Shown: positions 51,244 to 61,060, counted from the stretch's first letter. The stretch: 64,000 bases of DNA from Fodinibius salsisoli (GCF_026229185.1 NZ_JAGGJA010000008.1:62001-126000), one strand, 5' to 3'. Made by a program: numbers and translations. The notes: generated from the letters alone by a model not told the origin.

Positions 51244-52353
51244 ATGCATTTCAAGTATCAAGAATGGGACCCGCGATTTGCTAAAGGAGCTCAGCAATCT
51301 CCTTTTGACACGCTCATGGATCTTTTCGAAGAACTCCTTACCATTGCCAGCGGCGATGTTTCTCAAGCCTTGCGCTGGCTCACCGAACTTGATGACCAAT
51401 ATAGCATCACCGACCAGTTTGATGATTTTGGCATCGGTGACTTTGTGGATGAACTGAAAGAACGAGGGTATATTGAGCAGGATCGTGAACAAAATATGCT
51501 GGTTATAACTCGTAAGGCTGAGCGTAGCCTGCGAAAGCGTTCACTCGAAGAAATTTTTAAGAACCTCGAAAAAGGCTCCGTTGGGGGGCATCAGACTAAC
51601 CATACGGGTCGTGGTCTCGAGCGACAACCAGAAACTCGTGCCTGGCAACAGGGTGATGACATCGCTAACATCGATAGCGTTGGCACGATGGTGAACATGC
51701 TCAAACACAGCAACATTGATCAGATGAGGCTGCACGAAGATGATATCCGTGTGCATGACACCGATCATTATACTTCTGTAGCAACCGTGCTGCTGATCGA
51801 CCTCAGCCACTCAATGATCCTCTATGGTGAAGACCGCATTACGCCCGCTAAGAAAGTTGCTATGGCACTGTCAGAGCTTATCCTTAACAACTATGCCAAG
51901 GATTCACTGGATATTGTAGCCTTCGGGAATGAAGCGTGGAAAGTTGACATCGAAGACCTGCCCTATCTTAAAGTGGGCCCGTACCACACCAACACCCAAC
52001 AAGCACTGCAGCTGGCACGACATACGCTACATCGGCGCAAATATGCCAATAAACAGATTTTTATGATCACCGATGGCAAACCCTCCTGTATTATTGAAAA
52101 CGGGCGCATGTACAAAAACAGCTTTGGACTGGATCGAAAGATTGTCAACAAGGTGCTTGATGAGGCTGTGAAATGCCGGCGAGACAATATCGATATTACT
52201 ACCTTTATGATTGCTCGCGATCCCTACCTGCAAGATTTTGTTCGGGAGCTTTCGGAAGCCAACAAAGGTCGGGCCTATTTTGCTTCACTGGATAATTTAG
52301 GCGGATATATCTTCGAGGATTATATCCGCAATCGCAAACGAAGGGTTCAATAA
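51244..52353 (+). CDS. VWA domain protein with complete MIDAS, orphan
   Basis: A 369-residue cytoplasmic protein. The N-terminal 160 residues are helical with no known motif (FDTLMDLFEELLTIASGD; possible coiled coil about 95-110). Residues about 178-365 are a von Willebrand A domain with a full metal site: DLSHS at 186-190 (DxSxS), a Thr in GPYHTNT and an Asp in MITDGKP. Proteins of this layout often work with a MoxR-type AAA+ ATPase, like Mg-chelatase subunits, but no such gene adjoins it. Function unknown. No signal peptide is present. Confidence 0.85.
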   Translation: MHFKYQEWDPRFAKGAQQSPFDTLMDLFEELLTIASGDVSQALRWLTELDDQYSITDQFDDFGIGDFVDELKERGYIEQDREQNMLVITRKAERSLRKRSLEEIFKNLEKGSVGGHQTNHTGRGLERQPETRAWQQGDDIANIDSVGTMVNMLKHSNIDQMRLHEDDIRVHDTDHYTSVATVLLIDLSHSMILYGEDRITPAKKVAMALSELILNNYAKDSLDIVAFGNEAWKVDIEDLPYLKVGPYHTNTQQALQLARHTLHRRKYANKQIFMITDGKPSCIIENGRMYKNSFGLDRKIVNKVLDEAVKCRRDNIDITTFMIARDPYLQDFVRELSEANKGRAYFASLDNLGGYIFEDYIRNRKRRVQ

Positions 52354-52388
52354 AAAAGAGCAGCTTACCGAAGTAAACTGCTCTTTTT
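52352..52388. terminator. Bidirectional terminator between the VWA gene and skp
   Basis: AAAAAAGAGCAG-TTAC / GTAA-CTGCTCTTTTT stem, with A-run on the left and T-run on the right, starting inside the VWA stop codon region and shared by the convergent skp gene that ends at 52420. Confidence 0.9.
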
Positions 52389-52419
52389 ATAAGATCAAGA
52401 TTGGTTATGCTGCTTATAT

Positions 52420-52968
52420 TTACATATCCAGCTCGGTCATAACCTGATCCGTAATATCATATTTTTGCTGTGCTTCGTCTGAGGCATAAAGGATAATAAC
52501 ATCGCCCTGGCTCGTTGTGGTATTAAGCACATAGGTCAGATCCATATTATCTGCTACCGTACTGATGGCGGTATTAATCTGATCTAACAGTGGGCCTACC
52601 AGTTCTTGCTGCTTCTGTTGAACTTCCTGTTGAAGCTGAGCCTGGAACTGCTGCAATTCCGACCCCAATTGGCCCAGTCGCTCTTCTTCTTTCTGCTTAG
52701 CGCTTTCAGAGATAACTGATTCCTTTTGCTGATATTCAGTTACCTGTGTCTGATAATCCTCACGTTTGGTAGCCAGTTCCTGCTGCTTCTTCTCCATAAA
52801 ATTCTGGAGACGCTGTTGAACCGCTTTCATTTCCGGCATCTTGCTTAGAATAGCCTGGGGGTCAACATAACCGATTTTAAGATCTTGCTGAACCTGCGCA
52901 GATGCAGTTCCTGCAAATCCTATGAATAATAAAAAGAGTAGAGATGTTGATAGTAGTCGTTTTAACAT
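52420..52968 (-). CDS. Skp/OmpH family periplasmic chaperone, paralogue 1
   Basis: A 182-residue protein with signal peptide (1-24, TASA before Gln25), then KIGYVDPQAILSKMPEM and two long charged helices rich in Gln and Glu (coiled coil about 50-140), then a short beta segment LTYVLNTTTSQGDVI. This is the Skp pattern: a trimer that holds outer-membrane proteins on their way to BamA. It is the third and last of three tandem skp-like genes after bamA, 43 bases after its neighbour. Confidence 0.9.
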   Translation of the reverse strand: MLKRLLSTSLLFLLFIGFAGTASAQVQQDLKIGYVDPQAILSKMPEMKAVQQRLQNFMEKKQQELATKREDYQTQVTEYQQKESVISESAKQKEEERLGQLGSELQQFQAQLQQEVQQKQQELVGPLLDQINTAISTVADNMDLTYVLNTTTSQGDVIILYASDEAQQKYDITDQVMTELDM

Positions 52969-53011
52969 AATACTTAGTCTATTTACGGTGTTAATTTTTT
53001 CGGGATTCTTT

Positions 53012-53551
53012 TTACTCAGAATCTGCCTTTACTTTATCAATGACCTGCTGTGTAATATTCAATTGCTGATCAGCAGAGTAGTAAACCACATTTTCTCCAT
53101 TGGTGGTGGCTTCATTCAGAACAAAATCCAGATCATTGCTTTCTGCCACATCTGCAATAGCCTGATCCATGGCATCATAAAGGGGTTGCAGGAGTTCGGC
53201 GCGCCGCTGTTGAATCTGCGATTGTAAACTTTGCTGGAACTTACGCATTTCCGCTTCCTGGTCGGCCAGTTGCTGCTCGCGTTGCTGTATTTCCTGTTCC
53301 GACATGTTGCTTTGATTCTGTTGGTAGGTGGCTACTTCGTCCTGAAAGTTAGCAATACGATCTTCCAGTTCTCCACGCTTGGAGCTGATAAAACTGTTCA
53401 GTTGCTGTTCAACTTCTGAGCGCTGGGGTAGCTCGCTCAACACCTCTTGGGTGTTCATATACCCCACCTTCAACTGTCCATATGCCGTTGCGCTGGTTAC
53501 AAAAAGCAACAGACAAGCCGCGCTTAATATCTTTTTAATCATTGATTCCAT
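53012..53551 (-). CDS. Skp/OmpH family periplasmic chaperone, paralogue 2
   Basis: A 179-residue Skp-like protein. The signal peptide probably starts at Met4 (MIKKIL), ending TAYG. KVGYMNTQEVLSELPQR is followed by a Gln-rich coiled coil and LDFVLNEATTNGENVVYYS. It is about as divergent from the other two copies as expected for an old duplication. Middle gene of the skp trio, 53 bases after paralogue 3. Confidence 0.9.
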   Translation of the reverse strand: MESMIKKILSAACLLLFVTSATAYGQLKVGYMNTQEVLSELPQRSEVEQQLNSFISSKRGELEDRIANFQDEVATYQQNQSNMSEQEIQQREQQLADQEAEMRKFQQSLQSQIQQRRAELLQPLYDAMDQAIADVAESNDLDFVLNEATTNGENVVYYSADQQLNITQQVIDKVKADSE

Positions 53552-53604
53552 CTGTTTTTAACATTGTATTTTGTTAAAGCCTGTGATAATACTAACAATT
53601 TTAG

Positions 53605-54153
53605 TCAATTGCTGGATTGATTTAACGTAATCCCCAACTGTTGTAGTATCTTTTCATTTAAATTAAATTCTTTTTTTCCGAATAACAGACCTGCATTTTG
53701 AGCTCGATCAAAAATAAAATCGAAGCCTTCTTGCTCTGCTATGGTGTTTATAGCCTCAAAAACGGATCGCTGGATCGGCTCCAATAACTCCTTCTGTTTT
53801 TGAAAATATTCGCCTTTGGCCCCAAACTTTTGCTCTAAATACTGTTCCCGCTGTTCTATAAGGGCCTGTATTTGCTGTTGCTGCTGTGCCCGTTGCTCAT
53901 CCGTGTAGAGCACTTTTTTTGACTGGAAATCCTCCTTCAACTGCTCAATCTCTTCATCCATTCTTTTGAGCTCGCTGTCCCAGTCAGAACTGACCGACCG
54001 AAGCTCTTGCTGGATATTTTGATACTCCGGCATTTGCGAAAGGATGACATCGGTATCCACATAGCCAACCTTTTGCTGCTGGGCGGTAACAGTACCGGTC
54101 AATGCCAGTACCAAAAATGCAGCAGCTACAATATGAGCATTCAGCTTGACCAT
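53605..54153 (-). CDS. Skp/OmpH family periplasmic chaperone, paralogue 3
   Basis: A 182-residue Skp-like protein with signal peptide (about 1-24, TVTA), KVGYVDTDVILSQMPEYQNI, charged coiled coil and FDFIFDRAQNAGLLFG. Its ATG shares one base with the bamA stop (TAATG), so translation is coupled to bamA. By position it is the likely ancestral Skp of the bamA operon; the other two copies follow. Confidence 0.91.
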   Translation of the reverse strand: MVKLNAHIVAAAFLVLALTGTVTAQQQKVGYVDTDVILSQMPEYQNIQQELRSVSSDWDSELKRMDEEIEQLKEDFQSKKVLYTDEQRAQQQQQIQALIEQREQYLEQKFGAKGEYFQKQKELLEPIQRSVFEAINTIAEQEGFDFIFDRAQNAGLLFGKKEFNLNEKILQQLGITLNQSSN

Positions 54154-56639
54154 TAGAATGGTGCACCGATATTAAAGAGAAACTGCCATTCCCCAGCGCG
54201 TACCCGCGTATTGGGGATGCCATCCAGTCGATAACCATAGCTGAGATCAACCAGGCCAAGTATGGGCAGATAAATACGTGTCCCAAGGCCTACGGATCGT
54301 TTTACATCAAAGGGCGCAAACTGGCTCGGATCTAAGTAGGCATTACCGGCATCCATAAAGGCGTATGGATAAACTTGTGCCTGTTGCTCGGTAATAGCAG
54401 GATAACGCAGCTCAAGGGAATACTTGGAATACAGACGACCACCCACAGCTTCACCATCCTCAAAAGGTGTAATAGAACCATTCTGTCCACCTGGGAAACC
54501 ACGGAGATCAATATTATCATCCAGGAATGACTGCCGCTGCTGCAGCTGAGTTCCCCCCAGCTTAAAGCGTTGAAAATTACTGCGCTTGCCACTTCCTAAA
54601 TATCCCAGGTACCCATATTCTATGGTGTTGGTAAGCACTAATTTACCGACAACAGCAGTATGGTTTTGATAGCTTGACTTCAACTTATAATACTGTGCAA
54701 AAGTCGGTAAGGGCGGTGCAAGCTCACCGGATAAACGCAACTTAGATCCTCGGGTTGGTGAAATCTTATTATCCGTAGAATTACGTTCCAAAATCTGTTT
54801 GATACTGAGGATGTTGGAAGCGCCTTCCGGTAAGAATGAAGCGCCACCAGCTACATCATACAGCTGGTAAGAAAGTACGCTCTGGTGCGAAAAGTAATCA
54901 TCCGGCCATTTAAGGCGACGTCCCAAAGAGACACTGCTTGAAAACAATTCGTTACGCTGGTCACTGCCCCTGTAACTAATTAAATCGTAACTCATATTTA
55001 CGCCCAGGGAAAGAGGTCTTCCAGATAACCAGGGCTCCTGGAACCCAATACTGTAACTTTGATAACCACTGCCGGTAACCTGTACTCCCAATGAGAGCTT
55101 CTGTCCATCACCCGATGGAATGGGGTTCCAGCCTTCACCCTTAATAGCCCGGCCCATGGAAAAGTTGTTGAAGTTCACCTTAGCTGATAAGATCAGCCCA
55201 ATACCACGCCCCCCAAAACCACCGGAAAACTCAAAGTTATCGGTACTCTGGGATTCATCAAGGGTATAGTTGACATCAACCGTATTGTTTTCGGGATCGG
55301 GTGCCAAGTTGGGCTCAATAGCCTGTTGACGAAAATAGCCTAACTGACCCAATTCCCGAATGGTCCGGATAATAGCCTGACGGCTGTATTTTTGCCCCGG
55401 TACAGTCCGTAATGATCGACGAACCACATCATCGTGGGTTTTGGTATTGCCTTCGAAGGACACCTTTTCTATGTATGCAATGTCATTTTCAACTAAATTG
55501 ATGTTCAGGTCTACCGAATCTTCAGCTACTACTTCAATATTCGGCTCTGCCCTGAAAAACAGGTACCCAATATCCTGGTATAAACTGGTTACATCGGGAC
55601 CACTCTGGTTGATCTCCAGCCGTGTCTTAAATTTTGTCTGATTAAAGACTTCCCCTTTCTCAAAGCCCAGGGTTTGTGTCAGCTGCTCATCGGTGTAAAC
55701 GGTATTTCCCTCCCAGTTAATATCGCGCACCTTATATTGGGGGCCCTCGTGGACCGACATATTCACTTTAATTCCACGGGCCGGAGTCTCAAGCACAAAC
55801 AGTCGGCGCTGGGTATAGGGAAAGGTATAAACGGTATCACTGGTTATGCGAAAATCAAGATAACCATGATCCCGGTAAAACTTGCGCAGGTTATTTTGGG
55901 CCTCTTCAAAATCTGCTTCCTTGTATAATTTCTTGGAGAAAAATTTCCACCAGCGATCTTCGCCTATGGTGCTAAGCGACTTCCGAAGTTCCTGATCACT
56001 AAATTGCTCATTATTATCAAACGAAATCTCTTTGACTTCAAGACGCTCTCCGGCATCAATATTAAAGGTTACCGTCACACGGTTTCGCACGGTATCCGTC
56101 CGTGACCGTTGAACATCCACCTTAGTATCCCAGTGACCTTCATTTTTGTAATACCGTTTAATGGTATTGGTAGCCTGCGCGATGGATGATTCGGTTACGG
56201 CATAACCTGGCACCATGGTTATTTTCTCTTCCAGGTCGCTTCGCTCAGAACGCTTAACCCCTTCAATTCGATATTCAGCGAGCCGTGGTTGCTCCTGAAC
56301 TTGAATTTTAAGATAGATGCCATCGCCTTCCTGCCTTGTTTTTAAAATTTTCACATTCGAAAACAGCCCAGTTTGATGCAGACTCCTAATGGCTTGTGCA
56401 ATATCCTCGCCGGGAATCTGTACACGCGATCCTACTTCCAGGCCGCTGGTACCAATAACAAACTCTTCGCGTGAAGTGGTCAGCCCTTCTACCTCGACCC
56501 CCAGCACTTCGAATCGCTGTGGCGTTACATTCAGGGGGTTCTCAATGTTGATAGAAGTACTATCGGATGTGGTATCCTGGGCAAACCCAGAAATTGAGAT
56601 AAAACAGAGTACAGAAAGTGTGAGTAATAATTTCTTCAC
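54153..56639 (-). CDS. bamA: Outer membrane protein assembly factor BamA
   Basis: An 828-residue outer-membrane insertase. After a signal peptide (1-20) come five POTRA domains (about 40-450; repeats such as VEGLTTSREEFVI, YRIEGVKRSERSDL, EISFDNNEQFSDQEL, NWEGNTVYTDEQL and VSFEGNTKTHDDVVRRSL) and a 16-strand barrel (about 470-828) ending with an aromatic residue (NIGAPF), the usual C-terminal signal. The barrel contains the ARYPAI/LRYPAI and DLSYGYR motifs. It follows uppS by 49 bases and is coupled to skp. Confidence 0.96.
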   Translation of the reverse strand: MKKLLLTLSVLCFISISGFAQDTTSDSTSINIENPLNVTPQRFEVLGVEVEGLTTSREEFVIGTSGLEVGSRVQIPGEDIAQAIRSLHQTGLFSNVKILKTRQEGDGIYLKIQVQEQPRLAEYRIEGVKRSERSDLEEKITMVPGYAVTESSIAQATNTIKRYYKNEGHWDTKVDVQRSRTDTVRNRVTVTFNIDAGERLEVKEISFDNNEQFSDQELRKSLSTIGEDRWWKFFSKKLYKEADFEEAQNNLRKFYRDHGYLDFRITSDTVYTFPYTQRRLFVLETPARGIKVNMSVHEGPQYKVRDINWEGNTVYTDEQLTQTLGFEKGEVFNQTKFKTRLEINQSGPDVTSLYQDIGYLFFRAEPNIEVVAEDSVDLNINLVENDIAYIEKVSFEGNTKTHDDVVRRSLRTVPGQKYSRQAIIRTIRELGQLGYFRQQAIEPNLAPDPENNTVDVNYTLDESQSTDNFEFSGGFGGRGIGLILSAKVNFNNFSMGRAIKGEGWNPIPSGDGQKLSLGVQVTGSGYQSYSIGFQEPWLSGRPLSLGVNMSYDLISYRGSDQRNELFSSSVSLGRRLKWPDDYFSHQSVLSYQLYDVAGGASFLPEGASNILSIKQILERNSTDNKISPTRGSKLRLSGELAPPLPTFAQYYKLKSSYQNHTAVVGKLVLTNTIEYGYLGYLGSGKRSNFQRFKLGGTQLQQRQSFLDDNIDLRGFPGGQNGSITPFEDGEAVGGRLYSKYSLELRYPAITEQQAQVYPYAFMDAGNAYLDPSQFAPFDVKRSVGLGTRIYLPILGLVDLSYGYRLDGIPNTRVRAGEWQFLFNIGAPF

Positions 56640-56688
56640 GTGAATAATTTCTTGAATAAGATTGAGCGTACGTTATTTATATGAAAGG

Positions 56689-57516
56689 TTATGTCGTCAA
56701 CTCTTGAACGTGCAGACCGGCCTGTTTCTTTTGTTCTTTTTTGGAAAGCTTACCAAATCTGCGTTCTCGTTCTTGAAAAGAATGGATGGCCTTGTATAAT
56801 TCATCACGCCGAAAGTCGGGCCAATAGGTTTCTGTGATGTACAGTTCGGAATATGCAAGCTGCCATAACAGGAAATTACTGATCCGGTATTCTCCGCTGG
56901 TACGGATAATTAAATCAGGATCAGGGATTTCAGCTGTTGACAAATGACTGCTTATCATATCGTCATTAATATCTTCCGGTTCAATTTCGCCATCCTGCAC
57001 GCGATGAGCCAGTTTCTTAACGGCTTCGGTGATATCCCAGCGGCCGGAATAACTGAGCGCCAGACACAAGTTCAGGCGGTCATTGTCTTTCGTGAGCTCA
57101 ATGGCTTCCGTCAATTCTTGCTTACAACGTTTTGGGAACCGATCAATCTGGCCTATAGTCTCCAGCCGGATGTTATTTTCATTCAGGTTTTCGGCCTCTT
57201 TACGAAGTGACCTTGCCAGCAACCGCATCAGTGCATTTACTTCTAACTTGGGACGCGACCAGTTCTCTGTCGAAAAAGCGTATAGCGTCAGGTACTTCAC
57301 ACCCAGCTGAGCACAAACTTCAGTAATATCACGCACCGACTCTACCCCGGCCTTATGTCCATAAGACCGCATATTGCCTTTACTTTTAGCCCAGCGGCCG
57401 TTGCCATCCATAATAATAGCAATATGCTCGGGTAACGTTCCCCGTTCTAAAAGACGGGCCTGCGACTGCTTATCGCTATCATTTTGTTCGGTATTTGTAA
57501 GCGAAATCGGTTTCAA
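56689..57516 (-). CDS. uppS: Isoprenyl (undecaprenyl diphosphate) synthase
   Basis: UppS builds the C55 lipid carrier for peptidoglycan. The 275-residue cis-prenyltransferase has IAIIMDGNGRWAKSKG with the catalytic Asp37, YLTLYAFSTENWSRP, LSYSGRWDI and DLIIRTSGEYRISNFLLWQLAYSELY. An N-terminal extension of about 30 residues precedes the core; a later start is possible. It lies upstream of bamA in the same direction, the uppS-bamA-skp order seen in related bacteria. Confidence 0.95.
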   Translation of the reverse strand: MKPISLTNTEQNDSDKQSQARLLERGTLPEHIAIIMDGNGRWAKSKGNMRSYGHKAGVESVRDITEVCAQLGVKYLTLYAFSTENWSRPKLEVNALMRLLARSLRKEAENLNENNIRLETIGQIDRFPKRCKQELTEAIELTKDNDRLNLCLALSYSGRWDITEAVKKLAHRVQDGEIEPEDINDDMISSHLSTAEIPDPDLIIRTSGEYRISNFLLWQLAYSELYITETYWPDFRRDELYKAIHSFQERERRFGKLSKKEQKKQAGLHVQELTT

Positions 57517-57586
57517 AAGCGTAAAACTGGTAATTATTAAGCTATCAATATTAGAGTTTTATACTCGTTATATCAAGCTTTTAACA

Positions 57587-58063
57587 TTATAAATAATCGA
57601 TCTGCCGGCTCAGGCTGATCATTTTTAGCAGGGCCAGTGCAGCTTCTGCTCCCTTATTCCCCTTCTCGCCCGAGAGTCCAGCCCGTTCCTGGGCTTGTTG
57701 GACGTTATCCGTAGTCAAAACACCGAATACCACTGGTTTATTGCCCTGTAAATTCAAATCAGTCACGCCTCGATTAACGCCTTCACATACATAATGAAAA
57801 TGAGGAGTATCTCCACGGATAACAGCTCCCAATGTAATGACCCCATCTACTTTGGGCAGCAGTTTTTTAGCTGTAAAAGGAATTTCATAGGCCCCCGGGC
57901 ATTCAGCGATAACAATATTTTCTTTTGAAATTCCCTTTTGTCGGAGAGCCTCCAGGGCACCATCGAGGAGTTCGTCAGTGATAAAAGAATTCCAATGGGC
58001 TACAGCAATACCTATCCTTACCTCAGACTCCTCGGTATTACCTTCAATCTTCTTGTACGCCAT
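57587..58063 (-). CDS. ribH: 6,7-Dimethyl-8-ribityllumazine synthase
   Basis: A 158-residue lumazine synthase, the penultimate step of riboflavin synthesis. Motifs are VAHWNSFITDELLDGA, CPGAYEIPF, ITLGAVIRGDTPHFHYV (catalytic His at about 88) and FGVLTTDNVQQAQER with AGLSGEKGNKGAEAA. It likely assembles into a capsid-like 60-mer or a pentamer. No other rib gene or FMN riboswitch is seen; it lies 3 bases after the PHP gene. Confidence 0.95.
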   Translation of the reverse strand: MAYKKIEGNTEESEVRIGIAVAHWNSFITDELLDGALEALRQKGISKENIVIAECPGAYEIPFTAKKLLPKVDGVITLGAVIRGDTPHFHYVCEGVNRGVTDLNLQGNKPVVFGVLTTDNVQQAQERAGLSGEKGNKGAEAALALLKMISLSRQIDYL

Positions 58064-58066
58064 AAA

Positions 58067-58909
58067 CTAAGCCATCATTTCTTTACGTTGATTTGTCAGC
58101 CTTACTAACCGGTGAACATATTTGGTGTTGATCGTTACCACACCAAAGTATCTTTTATATTTTTTATCACTTCCATGAAAGTCGCTGCCCCCGGTTTTTA
58201 ACAGATTGTGTTTATCGGCAAACGCCTCAACACGTTTTTGGGTTTGGTAATCATGGCTTGGATGCATTACCTCAATACCATCTACTCCGGCCTTCACAAG
58301 GTGTTCCAACTCCTCTTCAGAATAGAGCCGTCCCGGATGGGCAATGACTGTAGCCCCACCCGTTTTCTTAACTGTTTTAATAACCTTTTGATAGTCATAA
58401 TACTCATTGTAAATGGAACCCAATTGCTCATCACTAAGATAACGAATAAAAGCTTCTTTAAAAGAACCCACATATCCCTTGTCGAGGAGTACAGCGGCAA
58501 TGTGGGGGCGGCCAATATTTCCGCCGCGTGCTTCGGCTTTTACTTCGTCAATAGTAAGCTCGAGCCCTTCCTTAGCCAGTTCTTCAATAATCCAGTGCCC
58601 ACGATTTATTCTGGATCGGTAATGATCTAATACCAATTGACGAATTTCATGATGATCAGGATCAAAACAGTAAGCCAGCAAATGGCACTCACGACCATCA
58701 AAATCAGAAGTAATTTCGATACCCGGTAGCAACGTCAGCTCATCACTTCTTTCAGCGAGTTCCCGTGCCTGATCATATCCTTTCAGGGTATCATGATCCG
58801 TGATGGCAATAATTTCTAACTTATGCTTCTTCGCGCACTGTAGAATTCCCTCGGGACTCATTCGTCCGTCCGAAGCTTTGGTATGGATATGTAAATCTGC
58901 TTTTGCCAC
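58067..58909 (-). CDS. PHP domain phosphoesterase
   Basis: A 280-residue PHP-fold protein starting MAKADLHIHTKASDG with metal ligands His7, His9 and Asp14, then ITDHDTLKGYDQA, PGIEITSDFDGRECHLL, ATVIAHPGR and GSDFHGSD. The pattern matches the stand-alone PHP family related to E. coli RnaAM/YciV, a 5'-3' exonuclease and 3',5'-nucleotide bisphosphate phosphatase. The exact substrate is not certain. It lies 36 bases after the lytic transglycosylase gene and 3 bases before ribH. Confidence 0.9.
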   Translation of the reverse strand: MAKADLHIHTKASDGRMSPEGILQCAKKHKLEIIAITDHDTLKGYDQARELAERSDELTLLPGIEITSDFDGRECHLLAYCFDPDHHEIRQLVLDHYRSRINRGHWIIEELAKEGLELTIDEVKAEARGGNIGRPHIAAVLLDKGYVGSFKEAFIRYLSDEQLGSIYNEYYDYQKVIKTVKKTGGATVIAHPGRLYSEEELEHLVKAGVDGIEVMHPSHDYQTQKRVEAFADKHNLLKTGGSDFHGSDKKYKRYFGVVTINTKYVHRLVRLTNQRKEMMA

Positions 58910-58945
58910 CGCTTATATTTTTCTATACCCTATTGCCTCTGCAAT

Positions 58946-60967
58946 CTATTCAGGAGCACCTACTTTCAGCTTCTGCCCTACATAAATCCGAGATCCATTT
59001 AAGCCATTCAGTTGTTTAATTCGGCTTACCGAAATTCCATGAGAATTGGCAATATCAATCAGAGTGTCATTAGGTTGCACGGTATATTCCCCGGAAGCTT
59101 TTGAGGAAGAAGCCAAATAGGCTTTTTTAATTTCTTTACCCGCCTGCTGCTGTCGTTCTATCTGTTGCTTCTTACTGAACGACATTCCATCCACCTTCTG
59201 ATAGTATTCCTGCTCAGCTTTGGGAACGTAAATAGTCAAGTATTCACCGGGGCGAATAACATTGGAGGTATTATTCCATGACCGAATGCGTGATGAACTG
59301 CTATCAAACCATTCCGCAATGTGCCCCACGGTATCACCACTTTTAACCTGGTAACGAATGCGGGCTTTGTTAGAATTATTCGAAGACTTGTTCTTAGTAC
59401 TCTTCTTTGCGGTCGTTTTACTTTTGGATTGATTTGTGGGACGGTTTGCTGCAATCTCTTTCTTGCTACCCGGAGCCAGGGGCACTACAATTTTCTGCCC
59501 GGGATAAATAGTGCTCGATAAATTTTCGTTGGTCTCATAAAGAGCTCGCACCGATGTTCCGTATTTCCGTGCAATATGGCCAAGTGATTCTCCCCGATTG
59601 ACCGTATGCATAGCCACATTACGGCCGCGCTCATCCTTGGGAATATTTTCGTAATTGGATGCAAACCGTTCTTCGGTACCCAGCGGTAGTTTCAACGGAT
59701 ACTCATTTCCAGGAGGGGTAGCCCAGCGTAACAGTTCAGGATTATACTCCTTCAGCTTATCCAGCGTGATGCCCGCAGCCTCAGCCAGCCTATCCAGCGG
59801 CATAAGAGGAGCTACGCGGTACACATCATAATCATAATGGGCCGCTTGGTATTCCTTTTTAAATCCAAAAGATTCAGGATTCATCTCAATCATCGTAGCC
59901 GCAATAAAACCCGGCACATAATTCCGTGTTTCCCGTGGTAAATAAGGAGAGGCGGCCCAATAATCTTTTTGGCCACCAGCCCGACGTATGGCACTCTTTA
60001 ACCCCCGGGGACTTATATTATAACCGGCCATGGCCAGGTGCCAGTCTCCCCAAACCTCATACAAATCCTTCAAATGTTGAGCCGCCGCCCGCGTTGCTTT
60101 TTCTGGATCTTGCCGTTCATCAACCCACCAGTTCACTTCAAGTCCATACATTGAGGCTGTGGACCGAATAAACTGCCACATTCCCACCGCCGAAGCCCAG
60201 CTCTTAGCTGTGGGATTCAGGCCACTTTCGACCATGGAAAGATGGATCAATTCCTGGGGCACCCCTTCTTCTTCAAAAATTTCCTTCATCATGGGAAAGT
60301 ATTTTTCCGATCGCATCAGCCATTTCTCCATAACTTGTGGCCGTTTCATCGAAAAATACATTAAATGCTTGTTCACACTCTTATTTTGAACCAGTGGTAC
60401 TTCCGTGCGGTTGGTTGGAATATTTTCTGGCAGGTTGTAACTATCTTTCACCCAATCATTATCGTCAGAGTAGAGCTCTTTTTGGATAGCAAAAATCTCA
60501 CCCTCTACCTGACTCTCTGACCCTTTGACTCCATAAAATTTTCGGTATTCCGTCATTACCGAGCGATAGACTTCACTAAAACGCTGATCCGACTGCACCT
60601 CCGGATATTTGTCAAGCAGCTCCTGGAGTCCTCCCAGTGCATCTGTAATATATTCTTCTGCCTTCAGAGGATTATCATTCAGCTGTGCTTCAATAGCTTT
60701 CACATGGATACGATAGATACTTACGATCCGTGCCATCACATCTTTTTCAAAACCGCTTGGCTGTAACCCAGCCTGTTCCGAGCTGTCTGCAGCAGAAGGT
60801 ACCCCCTCACTTTCCAGTGGATTATTGTAGGATAAAAGTGTAGGAGATATGGGGACTCCCTTCAATTCAATATCAGGTGAAGAATCAGAGTTCTGTGCCG
60901 TCGCTAAGAAAGGAATTAACAGGACGGTTAAAACAACCAAGGATAACTTCTGTTGCATAAGTGTCAA
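58946..60967 (-). CDS. MltD-like lytic transglycosylase with three LysM domains
   Basis: A 673-residue periplasmic enzyme with signal peptide (1-24). After a helical region (about 70-200) comes the SLT catalytic domain (about 235-345): VESGLNPTAKSWASAVGMWQF with catalytic Glu247, and AMAGYN. Three LysM peptidoglycan-binding repeats lie at about 453-496 (HTVNRGESLGHIARKYGTS), 539-582 and 628-670 (YTVQPNDTLIDIANSHGIS), joined by a Lys/Asn/Ser-rich linker. It cleaves glycan strands to 1,6-anhydro ends. E. coli MltD has two LysM and a lipid anchor; no lipobox is seen here. Confidence 0.93.
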   Translation of the reverse strand: MTLMQQKLSLVVLTVLLIPFLATAQNSDSSPDIELKGVPISPTLLSYNNPLESEGVPSAADSSEQAGLQPSGFEKDVMARIVSIYRIHVKAIEAQLNDNPLKAEEYITDALGGLQELLDKYPEVQSDQRFSEVYRSVMTEYRKFYGVKGSESQVEGEIFAIQKELYSDDNDWVKDSYNLPENIPTNRTEVPLVQNKSVNKHLMYFSMKRPQVMEKWLMRSEKYFPMMKEIFEEEGVPQELIHLSMVESGLNPTAKSWASAVGMWQFIRSTASMYGLEVNWWVDERQDPEKATRAAAQHLKDLYEVWGDWHLAMAGYNISPRGLKSAIRRAGGQKDYWAASPYLPRETRNYVPGFIAATMIEMNPESFGFKKEYQAAHYDYDVYRVAPLMPLDRLAEAAGITLDKLKEYNPELLRWATPPGNEYPLKLPLGTEERFASNYENIPKDERGRNVAMHTVNRGESLGHIARKYGTSVRALYETNENLSSTIYPGQKIVVPLAPGSKKEIAANRPTNQSKSKTTAKKSTKNKSSNNSNKARIRYQVKSGDTVGHIAEWFDSSSSRIRSWNNTSNVIRPGEYLTIYVPKAEQEYYQKVDGMSFSKKQQIERQQQAGKEIKKAYLASSSKASGEYTVQPNDTLIDIANSHGISVSRIKQLNGLNGSRIYVGQKLKVGAPE

Positions 60968-61060
60968 ATAATGTTTTTTGAATTATACAATTGCTGTATA
61001 GTACTATTGCTGATCATCGATCTTGACCTGAAGCTGAACCCAAGTCAACTGCTGCCTAAG

